Positions 31,003-44,861 of a DNA stretch of 45,765 nucleotides are shown here, in pieces (the stretch's first letter is position 1; the number at the start of each line of letters is the position of its first letter). Location: positions 1-45,765 of the forward strand of contig MPUH01000565.1 of the NCBI GenBank assembly GCA_001970955.1, given 5' to 3'. Source of the DNA: Stentor coeruleus. Taxonomy: Eukaryota; Ciliophora; Heterotrichea; Heterotrichida; Stentoridae. The notes under the pieces were generated by a model, which saw only the letters and a list, made by a program, of their open reading frames with translations, was not told the DNA's origin and searched no databases. The translations under genes were made by a program, and so were the position numbers.

Positions 31003-31233
31003 TCAATTCGTCAACACTTCATCTGAGCATTCAGGTAAAAACTCTGAGAATCCATACACGGCATCATCACATGTTGCATATAACTTAAACTGTTGATTTA
31101 ATTCTTGTGTGATTTTCGAACTATGGCTTTGAGCATGGGCAAGCATCTTAGTACCTCCTTTACTATAAATTGTTGTGAGGTTAAGAAACAATCCACTTAC
31201 TCCTATAGCCAATCCTAGATTCAAATTGTTCAT
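31003..31233 (-). CDS. Small protein with N-terminal hydrophobic segment
   Basis: A 76-residue frame, ATG to TGA. Residues ~4-20 (LNLGLAIGVSGLFLNLTT) are hydrophobic and could be a signal anchor. The rest is polar with two Cys (55 and 69) and ends acidic. No family is recognised. The flanking spacers show the same composition pattern as those beside real genes, which supports it modestly. The stop is TGA, the second of two in the window. Confidence 0.5.
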   Translation of the reverse strand: MNNLNLGLAIGVSGLFLNLTTIYSKGGTKMLAHAQSHSSKITQELNQQFKLYATCDDAVYGFSEFLPECSDEVLTN

Positions 31234-31829
31234 TTTTATATTAGCTTTAGGATAATTATGTCAGAAATAGTACAGTTATGAGTTTATAGGATATGATTGT
31301 AAGATTTTTATGTTTGAATCTATGAGTCTTAAAGCGATAGATGGGGAATCTTAATATGATTTTTAATGTGAATAAAAGAGTTGATTATTGGTTTTATGTT
31401 TTGATAGAAGGTTATATGCTTTTGAATTTATATGTATTTTGGTTGTTGATAATTTTTGGTCTTTGGATGCTTTTGACTGTAGGTTTTACTACTTTGGTGT
31501 AGTGATGTTTGAATAATGGTGTAAGATAAGTTTAGAGTTTTTTTAAGGAATAGAATAGAGAAGGTATAAATTACAGTAAAAGGAACTTGTATGGGAAATC
31601 AGATTCCAGACGCATATTTTTAATTTCATCAATAACTATATCAAACAAAATAACTCATTTAAAACTATTTAATACATAAAATGACTTATTTATCCCATAC
31701 AATATATTCAAGCATTATTTTTTCTTAATATTAAAACAATAAAACCAAATCAAATACTAAACACAACTTTTCAAAATTAAAAATAAAAACCAAACTATTA
31801 TATTAATAAATAATATCTCATATACTCTT
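31234..31829. other. Intergenic spacer
   Basis: G/T-rich on the + strand to ~31590 and A/C-rich afterwards. No gene seen. Confidence 0.6.
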
Positions 31830-32726
31830 CTATCCTACTTGAGTTTTCCCAAATATAATTTTGTTAAGTCTCTCAGCTTTAGCTCTTAAAAAACAGTTAA
31901 CCTCCGTCATTTCCTCAATTTCCTTAGTTTTTCCAAAAGCTATCTCTTCAATTTCCCCATTATTCATAAGTCTATTCTTACTACTCTGCATAGTTTTTTT
32001 CATATTAAAACTATACTGATCCATCTGGCTTTCAGTCTCTTGTATTTTTTTATTTAACTCAAAAATCTGTTTTTTATTATTCCACATAAGCGCATCAAGT
32101 TCACCTTTCATTTTATTAACACTTATTTCTAGTTTATGCATAAGTTCAGTTTTATGTTCAATTTCAGATTGTTTCCCTTTTCTTTCAGTGTTTATTCTTT
32201 CTCTTATTTGGATTTTTTCATCTTTATGTTTAGTTTTACTATCTTTTAATGTGGATTTCAATACTATAGTTTTATGATTTTGTATTTCTTGGATTTTTCT
32301 ATCTAATTCTTCATGAACAGCAAGTAAGTTTTTCTTTTTATTTGATAAAATTTCAAGTTCTTCTTTGCAAGTGCTTCGAATTTTGGAATTTGCTGTTTGT
32401 AGCTCAAGTGATTGTTGATGGAAATATTTTAGAGAGGTTTTTAGGTCTTGAAGATGACTTTGGAGACCAGTTATTAAAGGGTTTAATGAGGATTTTTCGT
32501 TTTGGATAAGATTTTCGTATGAAGTTTTGTTGTTGGAAAGGTTTTGTTCGTATGAGTTTTCCATGTCTTTGAGTTCTTGTTTAAGAAGGGATATTTGGAA
32601 TTTTATATGTTTTATGTTTTCTTCATGCTTTTTTTCTTGGGTTTTAGTCTCGGATTCTAGCTCGCTTAGCAGCTGGAGTTTAGAACATGTGGAAAGTGGA
32701 GGGGTTCCAGATTGAGAGACTTTCAT
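31830..32726 (-). CDS. Coiled-coil protein
   Basis: A 298-residue protein made almost wholly of charged helix with Leu/Ile heptads from ~15 to ~285, interrupted near 80-85. It is rich in Lys and Glu and poor in Gly and Pro, a rod-like coiled coil. The N-terminus (~1-18) is Ser/Thr/Pro-rich. The C-terminal end ERLNKIIFGKTQVG is basic. No domain name is known; a cytoskeletal or ciliary role is a guess. The stop is TAG. Confidence 0.75.
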   Translation of the reverse strand: MKVSQSGTPPLSTCSKLQLLSELESETKTQEKKHEENIKHIKFQISLLKQELKDMENSYEQNLSNNKTSYENLIQNEKSSLNPLITGLQSHLQDLKTSLKYFHQQSLELQTANSKIRSTCKEELEILSNKKKNLLAVHEELDRKIQEIQNHKTIVLKSTLKDSKTKHKDEKIQIRERINTERKGKQSEIEHKTELMHKLEISVNKMKGELDALMWNNKKQIFELNKKIQETESQMDQYSFNMKKTMQSSKNRLMNNGEIEEIAFGKTKEIEEMTEVNCFLRAKAERLNKIIFGKTQVG

Positions 32727-36111
<3,385 letters not shown>

Positions 36112-36613
36112 CTTAATAACTTAGAGATTTTTTGAAATAAGTTGGAAAGGTTTATTTTAGATTTATAGATAATTATGATGAAGGATATTATTTTTTATGC
36201 GGAAAATTGCAAATAAAATTTTATAGAACGATTAGGATAATCAGCGAATAAACCATATAAGTTCAAAGATTATGCTTTATATACTTAAAAATACACTTTT
36301 TTCATATTCAAAAGGTAAAAAATACACCTTCTTCCATATCAACAAAAATCCTCTCCCATACCTTTTTGCTTCAAATAAACATAAATTCAAATAAATTTTT
36401 TCTAAAGGAAGTTTATAAAAGAAACCATCTACTTAATAATAAAAACAAGGAAACATAAATATTTCACAAGAAAAAAAAAATTTATTATGTTCTCAAAGCA
36501 AAATAAACTCAATTTTATATAAGATTTCCAAGTTATCAAAAGTATATTTTCCTCAATAAGCAAAGTTTTTGATTTAAACTTTTTATTTTTTCATTATAAT
36601 TTACTTTAATATT
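36112..36613. other. Intergenic spacer
   Basis: G/T-leaning for the first ~90 bases, then A/C-rich around 36290-36450 and a long A run at 36471. Holds the promoter of the membrane-PIPK gene. No gene seen. Confidence 0.5.
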
Positions 36614-38560
36614 ATGAATAAAACTAATATTCTTGTTAATAGCATACTTTGTTCTTTGGTAGTAATAATGGTTGTGTCTTTTATTCATAGCATATTTGGT
36701 CTATGTTCACTTTCACTTGGGATTACAATACTAATAGCTTATATTTTTATCAGTGGATTGAGAAAACCCCCAGGAATGCTGATAGTATGGCAAACAGTCT
36801 TGCAAATAGTTTTAGATATTGAATGGGGTATTGTTGGACTTCTAAATAGTGGTCTTAATACATCAATCTCAAATAACTCTTGTTTAGGTCTGGGAATTCT
36901 AGCTATTTACTGCTTTTATGTTGTTTGGAATTATTATTTCTGTCTAGTAATTGAACTTGTTATCAAGCTTAAAGATCCAATGAATGGCAACTATAAAAAA
37001 AGATCGCCAATCTATCATTTAACTTCTCATATATGCGGGTTTGCATTTACTTTATATGCAATTATTCGAGATCAAGCTGGAGATTCACTTCTCTTAACTT
37101 GCTTTATAAAAAGAGATGCACTGTAATTTTTATGTAGTTTACTTAATGTTCTTCCTTTATGCACATATTATCCAGTTGTGATCTTTGGAATAATCTACTT
37201 AAGTTCCTTAGTAAAATCTTCAACAAGCAAACTGATGAAAAAATATGTTTACATATACCTGTTCTCTCTTATAGTATACACTGTTGTGTGGATTAATCTA
37301 AGTACCGCAATGATAATCAATAATAAAAACTCTCATTTCACTCAAGGAACTGAACTTATTGGTAGTCTTTCAGGAATCATTATAAATCTCTTAAGAATCT
37401 CAGATCCAGCTTTTTGGAATTATATCAAAAGTAGAGTCAAGCGCCCAAGAAGAAAAGAAAGTCTTACAAGATTTAATAGTGTTTATGAAGCTTCATATAT
37501 TCAAATGTTTACTCATGTTTTCAGTGTTGCTGTATTAAAATCTATAATCAGCCTAAATCTTAGTATGGGTGTTGATCAAGAATATGAAGAAAATGATATT
37601 ATATGGTCAAGAGAACATTATGAACAACAACAAAATCTAAGATTTGATGAAGAAGATGTTAAGAAAAATCTTGTAATTCCTGAAACTATAGATTATGCTG
37701 TTGATGGGTTTAAATGCAATGCTAAAATTTATTGCCCTTTAGTTTTTCAACATATTAGGAACTTGTGTGGTATATCTAATGATATGATTTGTCAGTCATT
37801 TGAAGTTGTAGCAAATCTCCCTTCACTTAAGAGTAATGCTGGGAATAGTGGTGGTAGAAGTGCATCTTTTTTTTACTTCTCTCATGATAGGAGATTTTTA
37901 CTTAAAACGATATGCACTAGTGAGAAAAATTTTTTGCTGAATGAACTGCTTGTCGATTATCATAAGTTTTTGATTGATCATGAGGACTCGATATTGTCGA
38001 GGATTATTGGCGTTTTTACTTTTAGATTCCAAGATGGAACTAAGTGTAAGGTTATGCTCCAGTCTAATATTTTCCCTACAGTCCCTTTAATTGGGGTTTT
38101 TGATCTTAAAGGAAGTAAAGTTGATAGAACAGTAAGCAAAAGTAGCAGAGGGGTAAGCGAGATAATCCCAGACATTATTTATAAGGACTTGGATTTTCTC
38201 AGTACAAAAAAGAAGATTCATATTGAAAATATCGACTTGCAAAGATTTAAAATCAGTATATTAAAAGATTCAAAATTCTTGAACGACCATAATATTATTG
38301 ACTATTCACTTTTGCTTGGTATAAGTGATGAATTTGTGTCAAATAGCAGGCCACTAATTGGCTACGGTAAAGACAAAGGACTTTTTTACTATGTCGGGAT
38401 TATTGATTATTTGCAAACTTATACGACTTTTAAACAAATTGAAGCTTTTAGTAAGAATCTAATCATGCTCAATGTTCCAAAAGAGGACATTTCAGTTACT
38501 TCCTCAGATTTGTATGGAGACAGATTCACTGCTTTTTTATTCTCTATTATTTCTTCTTAA
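36614..38560 (+). CDS. Multi-pass membrane domain fused to phosphatidylinositol phosphate kinase (GPCR-PIPK-like), one 15-nt intron
   Basis: Exons 36614..37122 and 37138..38560 give 643 residues. About seven hydrophobic segments occupy ~7-28, 31-49, 55-78, 91-117, 133-152, 180-196 and 206-231, with a possible extra one at 240-256. This is receptor-like. The PIPK domain (~380-643) has SGGRSASFFYFSHD (~407-420), the ATP lysine in FLLKTI (~426), FDLKGSKVDR (DLKGS ~492), NIIDYSLLLGI (catalytic Asp ~558) and GIIDYLQTYT (metal Asp ~593). The activation-loop region reads ISVTSSDLYGDRF. This is the layout of GPCR-PIPK proteins of Dictyostelium (RpkA) and oomycetes, thought to couple a receptor to phosphoinositide synthesis. 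Whether PI4P or PI5P is the substrate cannot be read here. The stop is TAA. Confidence 0.92.
37123..37137 (+). other. 15-nt spliceosomal mini-intron
   Basis: The sequence is GTAATTTTTATGTAG, in phase 2 of a Leu codon. Without removal the membrane domain ends at TAA; with removal the frame continues into the next membrane segment and the kinase domain, so this intron is what joins receptor and kinase. Confidence 0.93.
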
Positions 38561-39262
38561 TTCTTAATTGTTAGCTTGATATTAATAAGGATTATAATAA
38601 TAATATAGTTGATTTGTTATAAGAAATTAAGTTTTTATTATATAAAATGCCAATTGTTATGGTTATTAAATTGTAGAAATAAAACAAATAATATTGTTTT
38701 AATATGATGATTTTTAATAAACATTTTTTTGATAGTTCTTAATCAGTTTCATGTGTAGACTTTTTTAAGTTAATTATGATATTCGATTAATTTCATTAGA
38801 ATATTTTATTTTCTAAGTTTAATTCCTGTTTACTCAGTATACTCTTCGACCTATTTATCAATATTATCAATTCTATAAACAGTTTATAATAACAACATTA
38901 AATTACCAATTATTCCTGTCATCTACCAACTTTTCTTTCTGTATTTTCCTACAAAAATCAACACATTATCCATAACTCTCACAAAATCCCACACCTTTCC
39001 CTATAAACCCAAAAAAAAACCCCCACTCACACAATCCAATATTTTTTTTATATCATCCACCTCAATATTTCATCTAAAAATCATCAAAACCATGCCTCAA
39101 AACCTAAAAACTCATTTTTAAACATAGCATATCCAACCTAATTATTCCTCACAAACAATTCACATAAAAAATCTAAACTACCAAAAATCTTTTTATCCAC
39201 TGCAAATCTTCTAATTCAAACTTCCTCATCATGCCTCTTAATGGTAAATTCTGCAATAAATA
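38561..39262. other. Intergenic spacer with short upstream ORF
   Basis: AT-rich, then strongly A/C-rich and G-poor from ~38880 to 39230. A 10-codon open frame (39231..39263) sits right before the next gene. No other feature. Confidence 0.55.
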
Positions 39263-39263
39263 A
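39231..39263 (+). promoter_or_regulatory. Possible upstream ORF with TAATG overlap
   Basis: ATG at 39231 opens ten codons ending in TAA at 39261-39263, whose last A is the first base of the ATG of the next gene. If the transcript starts upstream of 39231, this stop-start overlap could govern reinitiation. The transcript start is unknown, so this may be irrelevant. Confidence 0.3.
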
Positions 39264-39799
39264 TGTCAAGAACTCGAACAACCTGCATGCCAATCGGCTA
39301 CAAGCTTCGAAGCGAGAAATACCTCTACCAAGCGAGTGACTCAGAAATCCGTGCCGATCTTGAAAAACTAAATTACTTTACTCAACCAAAAAAAATCCCT
39401 GAAGAAGTCGTCGTTGAAACTGTCTTACCGAAAAAACGTGAAGCTCCTATCGAGGATTTAGACTATGTTGTTGATGGATTGGTGAAACTCATGACATTCA
39501 AGCCTAAAGATCAGAAAAAAAAACCACCAGTTATAGTCGAAAAAAAACCTGAACCCCCAGCACCACCTAAACCTTCTCCTCCACCAACTCCATCTATTCC
39601 ACCAATGCCATCTATGTTTCCTTACTTTTCCCTTCCTCATAATTACGGAATGTCTGATATGTCAATCTTTACCAATCCTTTTATGTATGCTGGATTTGGC
39701 ATGAACTCATTGATTCGTATTCGATCTTCAGCTGATTATCATTTAAAGCTCGCAAGGTATATACAAACACATAAATTAACTGTTAATCATTCCATATAA
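39263..39799 (+). CDS. Proline-rich small protein
   Basis: A 178-residue protein. The N-terminal third is charged, with a Tyr/Ser segment. Residues ~90-118 are a polyproline stretch (PEPPAPPKPSPPPTPSIPPMPS) that could bind SH3, WW or profilin-type partners. A Phe/Tyr/Met/Gly-rich block (~119-150) and a short basic helix (RSSADYHLKLARYIQT) end the protein. No domain is recognised. The next gene begins only 17 bp after the TAA. An alternative is that the polyproline block simply links two small domains. Confidence 0.7.
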   Translation: MSRTRTTCMPIGYKLRSEKYLYQASDSEIRADLEKLNYFTQPKKIPEEVVVETVLPKKREAPIEDLDYVVDGLVKLMTFKPKDQKKKPPVIVEKKPEPPAPPKPSPPPTPSIPPMPSMFPYFSLPHNYGMSDMSIFTNPFMYAGFGMNSLIRIRSSADYHLKLARYIQTHKLTVNHSI

Positions 39800-39816
39800 G
39801 TTTGAAGATAATTAAC

Positions 39817-41871
39817 ATGGATAGAAAACCTGGGTGTTCTAATAGTGAAAAACTTGGAGAAAGCGCTGGAAACATGCATTCGAGAAATACATCGATTGTT
39901 ATCCAGTCCTCAGCTAATTATTCGGTCCTGTTTTCTAAACGTCAGGACTCGTTTCATGGGATTTCGTCTGACCCTTTGTATAAGTTCCCTGTGTTGACTT
40001 TGGAAAAACCATCAAGGATGTTGTTGAATTTATCGAGTTTTACATCTGCGGATACAATTGATATGAAACTAACTTTTCAACACTTCCATCAAAGAAGCCC
40101 TTTTCAGAGAAGTTCAAGGTCTGGATTACCATCTGATACTAGTTCATATATTTCAAGTTATAAGAACACTTTAGAAATGAGCAGTTCGTATTTGCGCCAT
40201 AATCGTGTAGGAGAGAGTTTTAAAAGACAAAGCTTAGCAAGTTCAGAATCTTCTTTAGCCCAAGCGTATTTTGTAAACCTAAATCTAGATACTGGGTTAA
40301 GTTTCTCAAGTGTTAAAAGTGATGAAGTGGTTTTTAACCCATGTATGGAAGAAATGAGTAGGATTGATTGGGAAGGTAAAGATATTTTAAGTAGTGATGA
40401 AGCTTTAGTATCATCAATGGATCATCGTAACTCAGAAATGTTTGTAGAACTACTCGCTGAGTCTCAAAATGAAGAAAGCAGGTTTTTATATAATTCAATA
40501 GAAGCTTTGAAAGGAGCTGGGTTAATAGATAATGATGAAGACTTTGATGCAGTTAACGACGAAGGGTCAATAAGAATCAGTACAGCAACAAGGATGTTTT
40601 TACCTGGACAAACAGCTTCAAAAGATAAACTTGCTGATAGACATGAAGCTAAAGCATATGTGAATATAGAAAAAGTTCCGTTTATAGAAAGTGAGCCTAA
40701 AATTATGATAAGTCAACCAAAAAGCTTGGATAGTTCTAGTTCGAACAACTCAGCAAATCTGAGTATTGAAGCACCTGATCTAAACTCGCCGCTTATAAGG
40801 AAAATGGTTGTTTTTGAAGAACCAGAAGAGTTTCAAATAGTAGAAAGCAGGGATTCACGTAATGAAATCAAAGCACTTCAGCTTGTGTTTTCCTTAGCCG
40901 CAGTAGGGTTTTCAGCATCTCCAAACCTTGAGTTTTCTAATACCCCAAGTCAAAGCCGAGGGCATATATCATATAAAAATGCTTCTGCTCCACTTATTTG
41001 CTTATTTTCCCCTAAGATCCTCAGACAACTTAAAAACTTAAGTGTTAAACTTGTTTCTTGTGGCTATGAACATGCTGCAGTTGTTACTATAGATGGAAAA
41101 GTTCTCACTTGGGGATATGGAGCATCAGGGTGTTTAGGTCATGAAGGTAAAAAATCATATTCTCATCCAACAGCAATAAACTCGATATTCAATAAAAACA
41201 TTATTTATTTAGAATGTGGAGCTTATCATACTGCTGCTGTATCATGTTCAGGAGAATTATGGACTTGGGGAAGAGGAGATGTTAATCAATTAGGCTTACC
41301 TAATGAAAAACTTCTTAAAGACCAAATTGGTCAATGTGCTCTTAGGCCAATAAGAGTTAAATGGCTTAATAATGTCACTTCTGTTGCTTGTGGAGAAGCT
41401 CATACACTAGCTACAACTATTGATGGAAGGGTTTTTGCTTTTGGATGGGATGAAGATGGACAATTAGGTCTTGATGATATGAATAATAAAGAAGTTAAAC
41501 TCCCTAAAAAAGTTGTTAAAGTATCAGCGGGGGCACTTTTTTCTGCTTGTTTGTTGGAATCAGGGGAAATCATGGTATGGGGATCTGGAGAACAGGGACA
41601 ACTTGGTTTGGGGAATTCAATAACTTTTGCTAAAAATCCAACTAAAGTTATGAATATTGAAGGTGTTGTTGATTTTATATGTGGAGAAAATTCAATTATT
41701 GCATTGACTCAGGCTGGAAAAATTTATGGATGGGGACAAGGAACAGTTTCGAATTTTAATGACCCTAAACACTTCCCACCTGGCAGTGATATTATTTGTT
41801 TTTTACCTCATATGCTGAGTGAAGTTGATATTGTCCATAAGGTGCTTATGAAAAAAAACAAGATAAGATAA
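39817..41871 (+). CDS. RCC1-repeat protein
   Basis: A 684-residue protein. The first ~400 residues are Ser-rich and acidic in places, with no known domain. From ~410 to ~665 there are about five RCC1-type blades: SCGYEHAAVVTIDGKVLTWGYGASGCLG, ECGAYHTAAVSCSGELWTWGRGDVNQLG, ACGEAHTLATTIDGRVFAFGWDEDGQLG, SAGALFSACLLESGEIMVWGSGEQGQLG and CGENSIIALTQAGKIYGWGQG. Seven blades make a complete propeller, so this one may be completed by weaker repeats or be partial. RCC1-like domains serve as guanine-nucleotide exchange factors or scaffolds; canonical RCC1 acts on Ran. The Ser-rich N-terminus suggests regulation by phosphorylation. The start is the ATG at 39817; the TTG at 39802 upstream in the same frame is not a credible start. 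Confidence 0.92.
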   Translation: MDRKPGCSNSEKLGESAGNMHSRNTSIVIQSSANYSVLFSKRQDSFHGISSDPLYKFPVLTLEKPSRMLLNLSSFTSADTIDMKLTFQHFHQRSPFQRSSRSGLPSDTSSYISSYKNTLEMSSSYLRHNRVGESFKRQSLASSESSLAQAYFVNLNLDTGLSFSSVKSDEVVFNPCMEEMSRIDWEGKDILSSDEALVSSMDHRNSEMFVELLAESQNEESRFLYNSIEALKGAGLIDNDEDFDAVNDEGSIRISTATRMFLPGQTASKDKLADRHEAKAYVNIEKVPFIESEPKIMISQPKSLDSSSSNNSANLSIEAPDLNSPLIRKMVVFEEPEEFQIVESRDSRNEIKALQLVFSLAAVGFSASPNLEFSNTPSQSRGHISYKNASAPLICLFSPKILRQLKNLSVKLVSCGYEHAAVVTIDGKVLTWGYGASGCLGHEGKKSYSHPTAINSIFNKNIIYLECGAYHTAAVSCSGELWTWGRGDVNQLGLPNEKLLKDQIGQCALRPIRVKWLNNVTSVACGEAHTLATTIDGRVFAFGWDEDGQLGLDDMNNKEVKLPKKVVKVSAGALFSACLLESGEIMVWGSGEQGQLGLGNSITFAKNPTKVMNIEGVVDFICGENSIIALTQAGKIYGWGQGTVSNFNDPKHFPPGSDIICFLPHMLSEVDIVHKVLMKKNKIR

Positions 41872-42007
41872 TGTAGTATAAGATAATTTAGAAGAATGTA
41901 AAAAATTAGGAGGTTTTTATGATGGGGTTGGAAAAATTTTTTTATTATATAATGATTTTTAATCTATTTTCAAACATAAAACTCTATCATTTAATACTTT
42001 TACTCTC

Positions 42008-43492
42008 CTAAACCTTTCCTCTATTAAGTATTTTAGCTATTCTAATCAAGGCAATCTTGCTTTCTCTAGTTAACTCCTGCCCATACTTAGCATTATCCAC
42101 ATCAGAATCTAACTGAGGACAATCCCTAACAATCTGACCAATTTCTCTAACATTTTCATTAATAACCATAATATCATTAGGCATACGTCCTCTCAAATCT
42201 TCAATATACCTAAACTTTTGTGTTAAAACTCCTTTATAAACATGCGTTGCATCTATTAAATCACTACAAAGCCCTGAAGTTTCAAGTTCATTCTCATAAT
42301 TCCCATGACATATTTCAATCAAATAAGGGACTAAACAATTACTTAAATGACTTGAAGCATCTCTTGGAAGTTCAGTTGGTAAAAAATCCATACTATAATA
42401 AAGTAAAGATCCTTCGACATGAGCTTTACAAAGCTCATACATCCGGTCATCTTGAGGATTATATAAGAAAAATGGTTCTTCTGGTGTTGTAAATTTATGA
42501 CATATCTCGATTGTCCCTCTTAAATCACATGTTATGTCGCATATTCCTAAGAGTTTATCTAATAAACGTATATTTTCTGTAGTTAAAACTTTTGGGTATA
42601 TAGTTTCATAATATAGGCAATTGTATATTACGCTTAGATTTTTAGCGTATTTTTGAGCGAAAATACTTTCATAGAGGGAAGGGTTTTGGTTATACTCTTG
42701 TCTATCAAATGTTAAAGTGGTTTTATTTTGGTATATGGTATTTGGTGGGAATGTTACGATATAGATTTGAAATTGAGCTTCGGGACCTGGGGCAAATGAA
42801 AGGAGGTCATCGGGGGTTAGAATTGTATGTGGGAGGATTGATAGGATTTCTTGGACACCTGAAGATGAACGCCCATTACCTAGAATACCCCAGATCATAG
42901 GGATTATTGGTGTGGGAAGACCATTGTTTTTGATTAAATCTCCAATTTTACCGACTTCTTTCCTAATATCGTCTAGGTCTCTATACATATACCCAAACCC
43001 TTGACACAGAAAGGGTGATGATATGTTTTTCATAAGCAAATACTTGCCTAACCCTTGCATAAAATCCATAGCCCCTGAGTTCCCACCAAACTTCCCAAGG
43101 GCAACTGTTCTGTTTCCTAAAGGGTTTTTAATGCATTCATAGTCAATCAAAGTGATTTTTTTTTCAATCATCGCATCAAGCATAGGCATGTTATAAGCTT
43201 GAGCTTTGAAAGTATGTGAAAAAAACATGAAAATCCTTCCAGGTAAAAAATTCCTTGGTTGAACTTCTTTAACACCTAATATTATCGCAGCTTCTGATAA
43301 ATCTTCATTTATTTCAGCACCCACAGATATATACTCTGAATCTCTAAAACATCTTGATGATGATGGTTGTAAGATAACCTTAATACCTTTTTCTATTAAG
43401 ATTTTAGCATCTGATGGAATTAATGGTGTCCTACATTCCCAATAGTTCTTTGTTTCTCTTAGAACTCCAATCACAAGTTTGTCCCCTTCCAT
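42008..43492 (-). CDS. Lysine-ketoglutarate reductase (monofunctional LKR-like)
   Basis: A 494-residue protein that resembles the LKR half of alpha-aminoadipic semialdehyde synthase (AASS). LKR condenses lysine with 2-oxoglutarate to saccharopine using NADPH, the first step of mitochondrial lysine degradation. The N-terminal block VIGVLRETKNYWECRTPLIPSDAKILIEKGIKVILQPSSSRCFRDSEY is the alanine-dehydrogenase/PNT-type domain. FFSHTFKAQAYNMPMLDAMIEKKITLIDYE and RTVALGKFGGNSGAMDFMQGLGKYLL follow, both typical of LKR. GILGNGRSSSGVQEIL is a glycine-rich nucleotide-binding turn. The saccharopine dehydrogenase half, present in the animal bifunctional enzyme (~900 aa), is absent; the gene ends cleanly with TAG. 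Stand-alone LKR is known in some organisms. Confidence 0.88.
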   Translation of the reverse strand: MEGDKLVIGVLRETKNYWECRTPLIPSDAKILIEKGIKVILQPSSSRCFRDSEYISVGAEINEDLSEAAIILGVKEVQPRNFLPGRIFMFFSHTFKAQAYNMPMLDAMIEKKITLIDYECIKNPLGNRTVALGKFGGNSGAMDFMQGLGKYLLMKNISSPFLCQGFGYMYRDLDDIRKEVGKIGDLIKNNGLPTPIIPMIWGILGNGRSSSGVQEILSILPHTILTPDDLLSFAPGPEAQFQIYIVTFPPNTIYQNKTTLTFDRQEYNQNPSLYESIFAQKYAKNLSVIYNCLYYETIYPKVLTTENIRLLDKLLGICDITCDLRGTIEICHKFTTPEEPFFLYNPQDDRMYELCKAHVEGSLLYYSMDFLPTELPRDASSHLSNCLVPYLIEICHGNYENELETSGLCSDLIDATHVYKGVLTQKFRYIEDLRGRMPNDIMVINENVREIGQIVRDCPQLDSDVDNAKYGQELTRESKIALIRIAKILNRGKV

Positions 43493-44303
43493 TTATTTGT
43501 GAAATTTCTAAGATTTTTACTAGAAAAAGATTTAGTTTGTAAAAGGTTTATGGATAGGTATAGAAAGATGTTGGGGTTTTTATTAGTTATATAGGGATAG
43601 GATTGTTTGGCAAAAAATTCAAAGAATTTTTTGATTGAAAAAAATAGTTATTGGATTAAATTTCTAATTAGATATGATTTTTTTATAATTTTGGTAGGGA
43701 ATAAAGAAGTTTAGGGGTTTTGCTTGTGGGTTGAAAATTTTAATTATGTGGTGTAGTTGCAATAAAAATAATGGGTGAGTTAGTTATCAAAGAAATCATA
43801 AAAAAATATTAGAACTTTTTTGAGATTCTATGTGGACAGTTAGTATAATGTTAGTTTTTCATGAAGTTTCTAATATTTTATTGAGTTAAATAGTATTTTT
43901 GTAGGAAAAAATATTTATTATAAAGTTTTAAGTATTTTTATATGCTTTTAAGATCCTATAAACTCATCAGCAATTTCCTTATAAAAAAATATTTTCAAAA
44001 CCAACCTCAAAAAAAAATATTTTATCATCAAAACCTTTCTCAACAACGCATAACCTCTAAAATTTTCCTGAATTTCTCCCATTCTCATTCTCTCTAAACC
44101 TATCCATTTTCCTCACTTATAACATTTTTTAATCTTTTCCTAAAATTATCTTCCCAAATTATTTTCATTCAAAACCCACAATATTTCCCAATCATCTGAG
44201 CATTTCATCCTCAATAAAATCTCTAAATAAAAAAACATTTCCAACCTAATCGCATAATTTTTACCTACTCTTTTATTATTTTAGTTTACTTAAACATTAT
44301 GCG
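43493..44303. other. Intergenic spacer
   Basis: G/T-rich on the + strand to ~43800, AT-rich in the middle, A/C-rich from ~43970 to 44280. No gene seen. Confidence 0.6.
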
Positions 44304-44861
44304 TTAAAATCTCACTCTTATCTCCAGCTTCATTTTCCCTGGGACTATCTGATTAATTTTTTCTTGCTTTGCAAAAGTTAAAGCCCTAGTCAAAGTCCTA
44401 AATTTTATCTGTTTTTCAGTCTTTGGAATTGTAGTTAATGAAGGAGTGTATGGTATTTTCCTTGAAACATTTAAACAACTTAACACTGATTTCATTGGGC
44501 TTGAAGGTAATTTTTCAGGTATTTTATATCGATTTGTGCTTGGTTTAAGAACATTTTCAATCATCCCACAGCTATTTAGATTTTACTCTTTTTTAAGACT
44601 ATGAACAATAAGACTTAGTTCAGAAATTTTAGTCGATTTGTTAGGACGGTATGGGTTGTATTCGATTATTTCAACTAGGCTGCTGAATTTTACTGAGGAA
44701 AAAATGCTTGTTGATTCAGACTTTTGCTCAAGATAATATTTTGATACTCCTTTAAGAAAATCTGTGAATTTTTCTTCGGTAATTATATTCGACAGTCTTT
44801 TCCACTTGCTGCTTTCTAATATATCAAAGTCTAATCTTAGGAGTCTATTACGAATTTTCAT
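44304..44861 (-). CDS. Small two-exon protein of unknown function
   Basis: Exon 1 is 44861..44587 and exon 2 is 44571..44304, joined by a 15-nt intron; the product has 180 residues. The N-terminal part (~1-90) is helical with hydrophobic spacing (EKFTDFLKGVSKYYLEQK). The C-terminal part is Lys/Arg/Pro/Thr-rich and likely disordered, ending very basic. No family is recognised. The intron restores a continuous frame (KKDCGMIENVLK), which supports a real gene. The stop is TAA. Confidence 0.75.
44572..44586 (-). other. 15-nt spliceosomal mini-intron
   Basis: The sense sequence is GTAAAATCTAAATAG, in phase 2. Retention gives an immediate TAA; removal joins two open frames. Confidence 0.88.

Noticed and set aside
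21979..31005. TGA as tryptophan (Blepharisma-type code)
   Set aside because: All Trp in conserved motifs are TGG, and no long gene needs TGA read-through. The two terminal TGAs sit at sensible ends.
37837..37852. GTAATGCTGGGAATAG as a 16-nt intron in the PIPK gene
   Set aside because: Removal would shift the frame out of the SGGRSASFFYF motif, and it is too G-rich compared with the others.
39743..39817. A single gene joining the proline-rich and RCC1 proteins by an intron
   Set aside because: No 15-16-nt GTA...TAG segment bridges the two frames.
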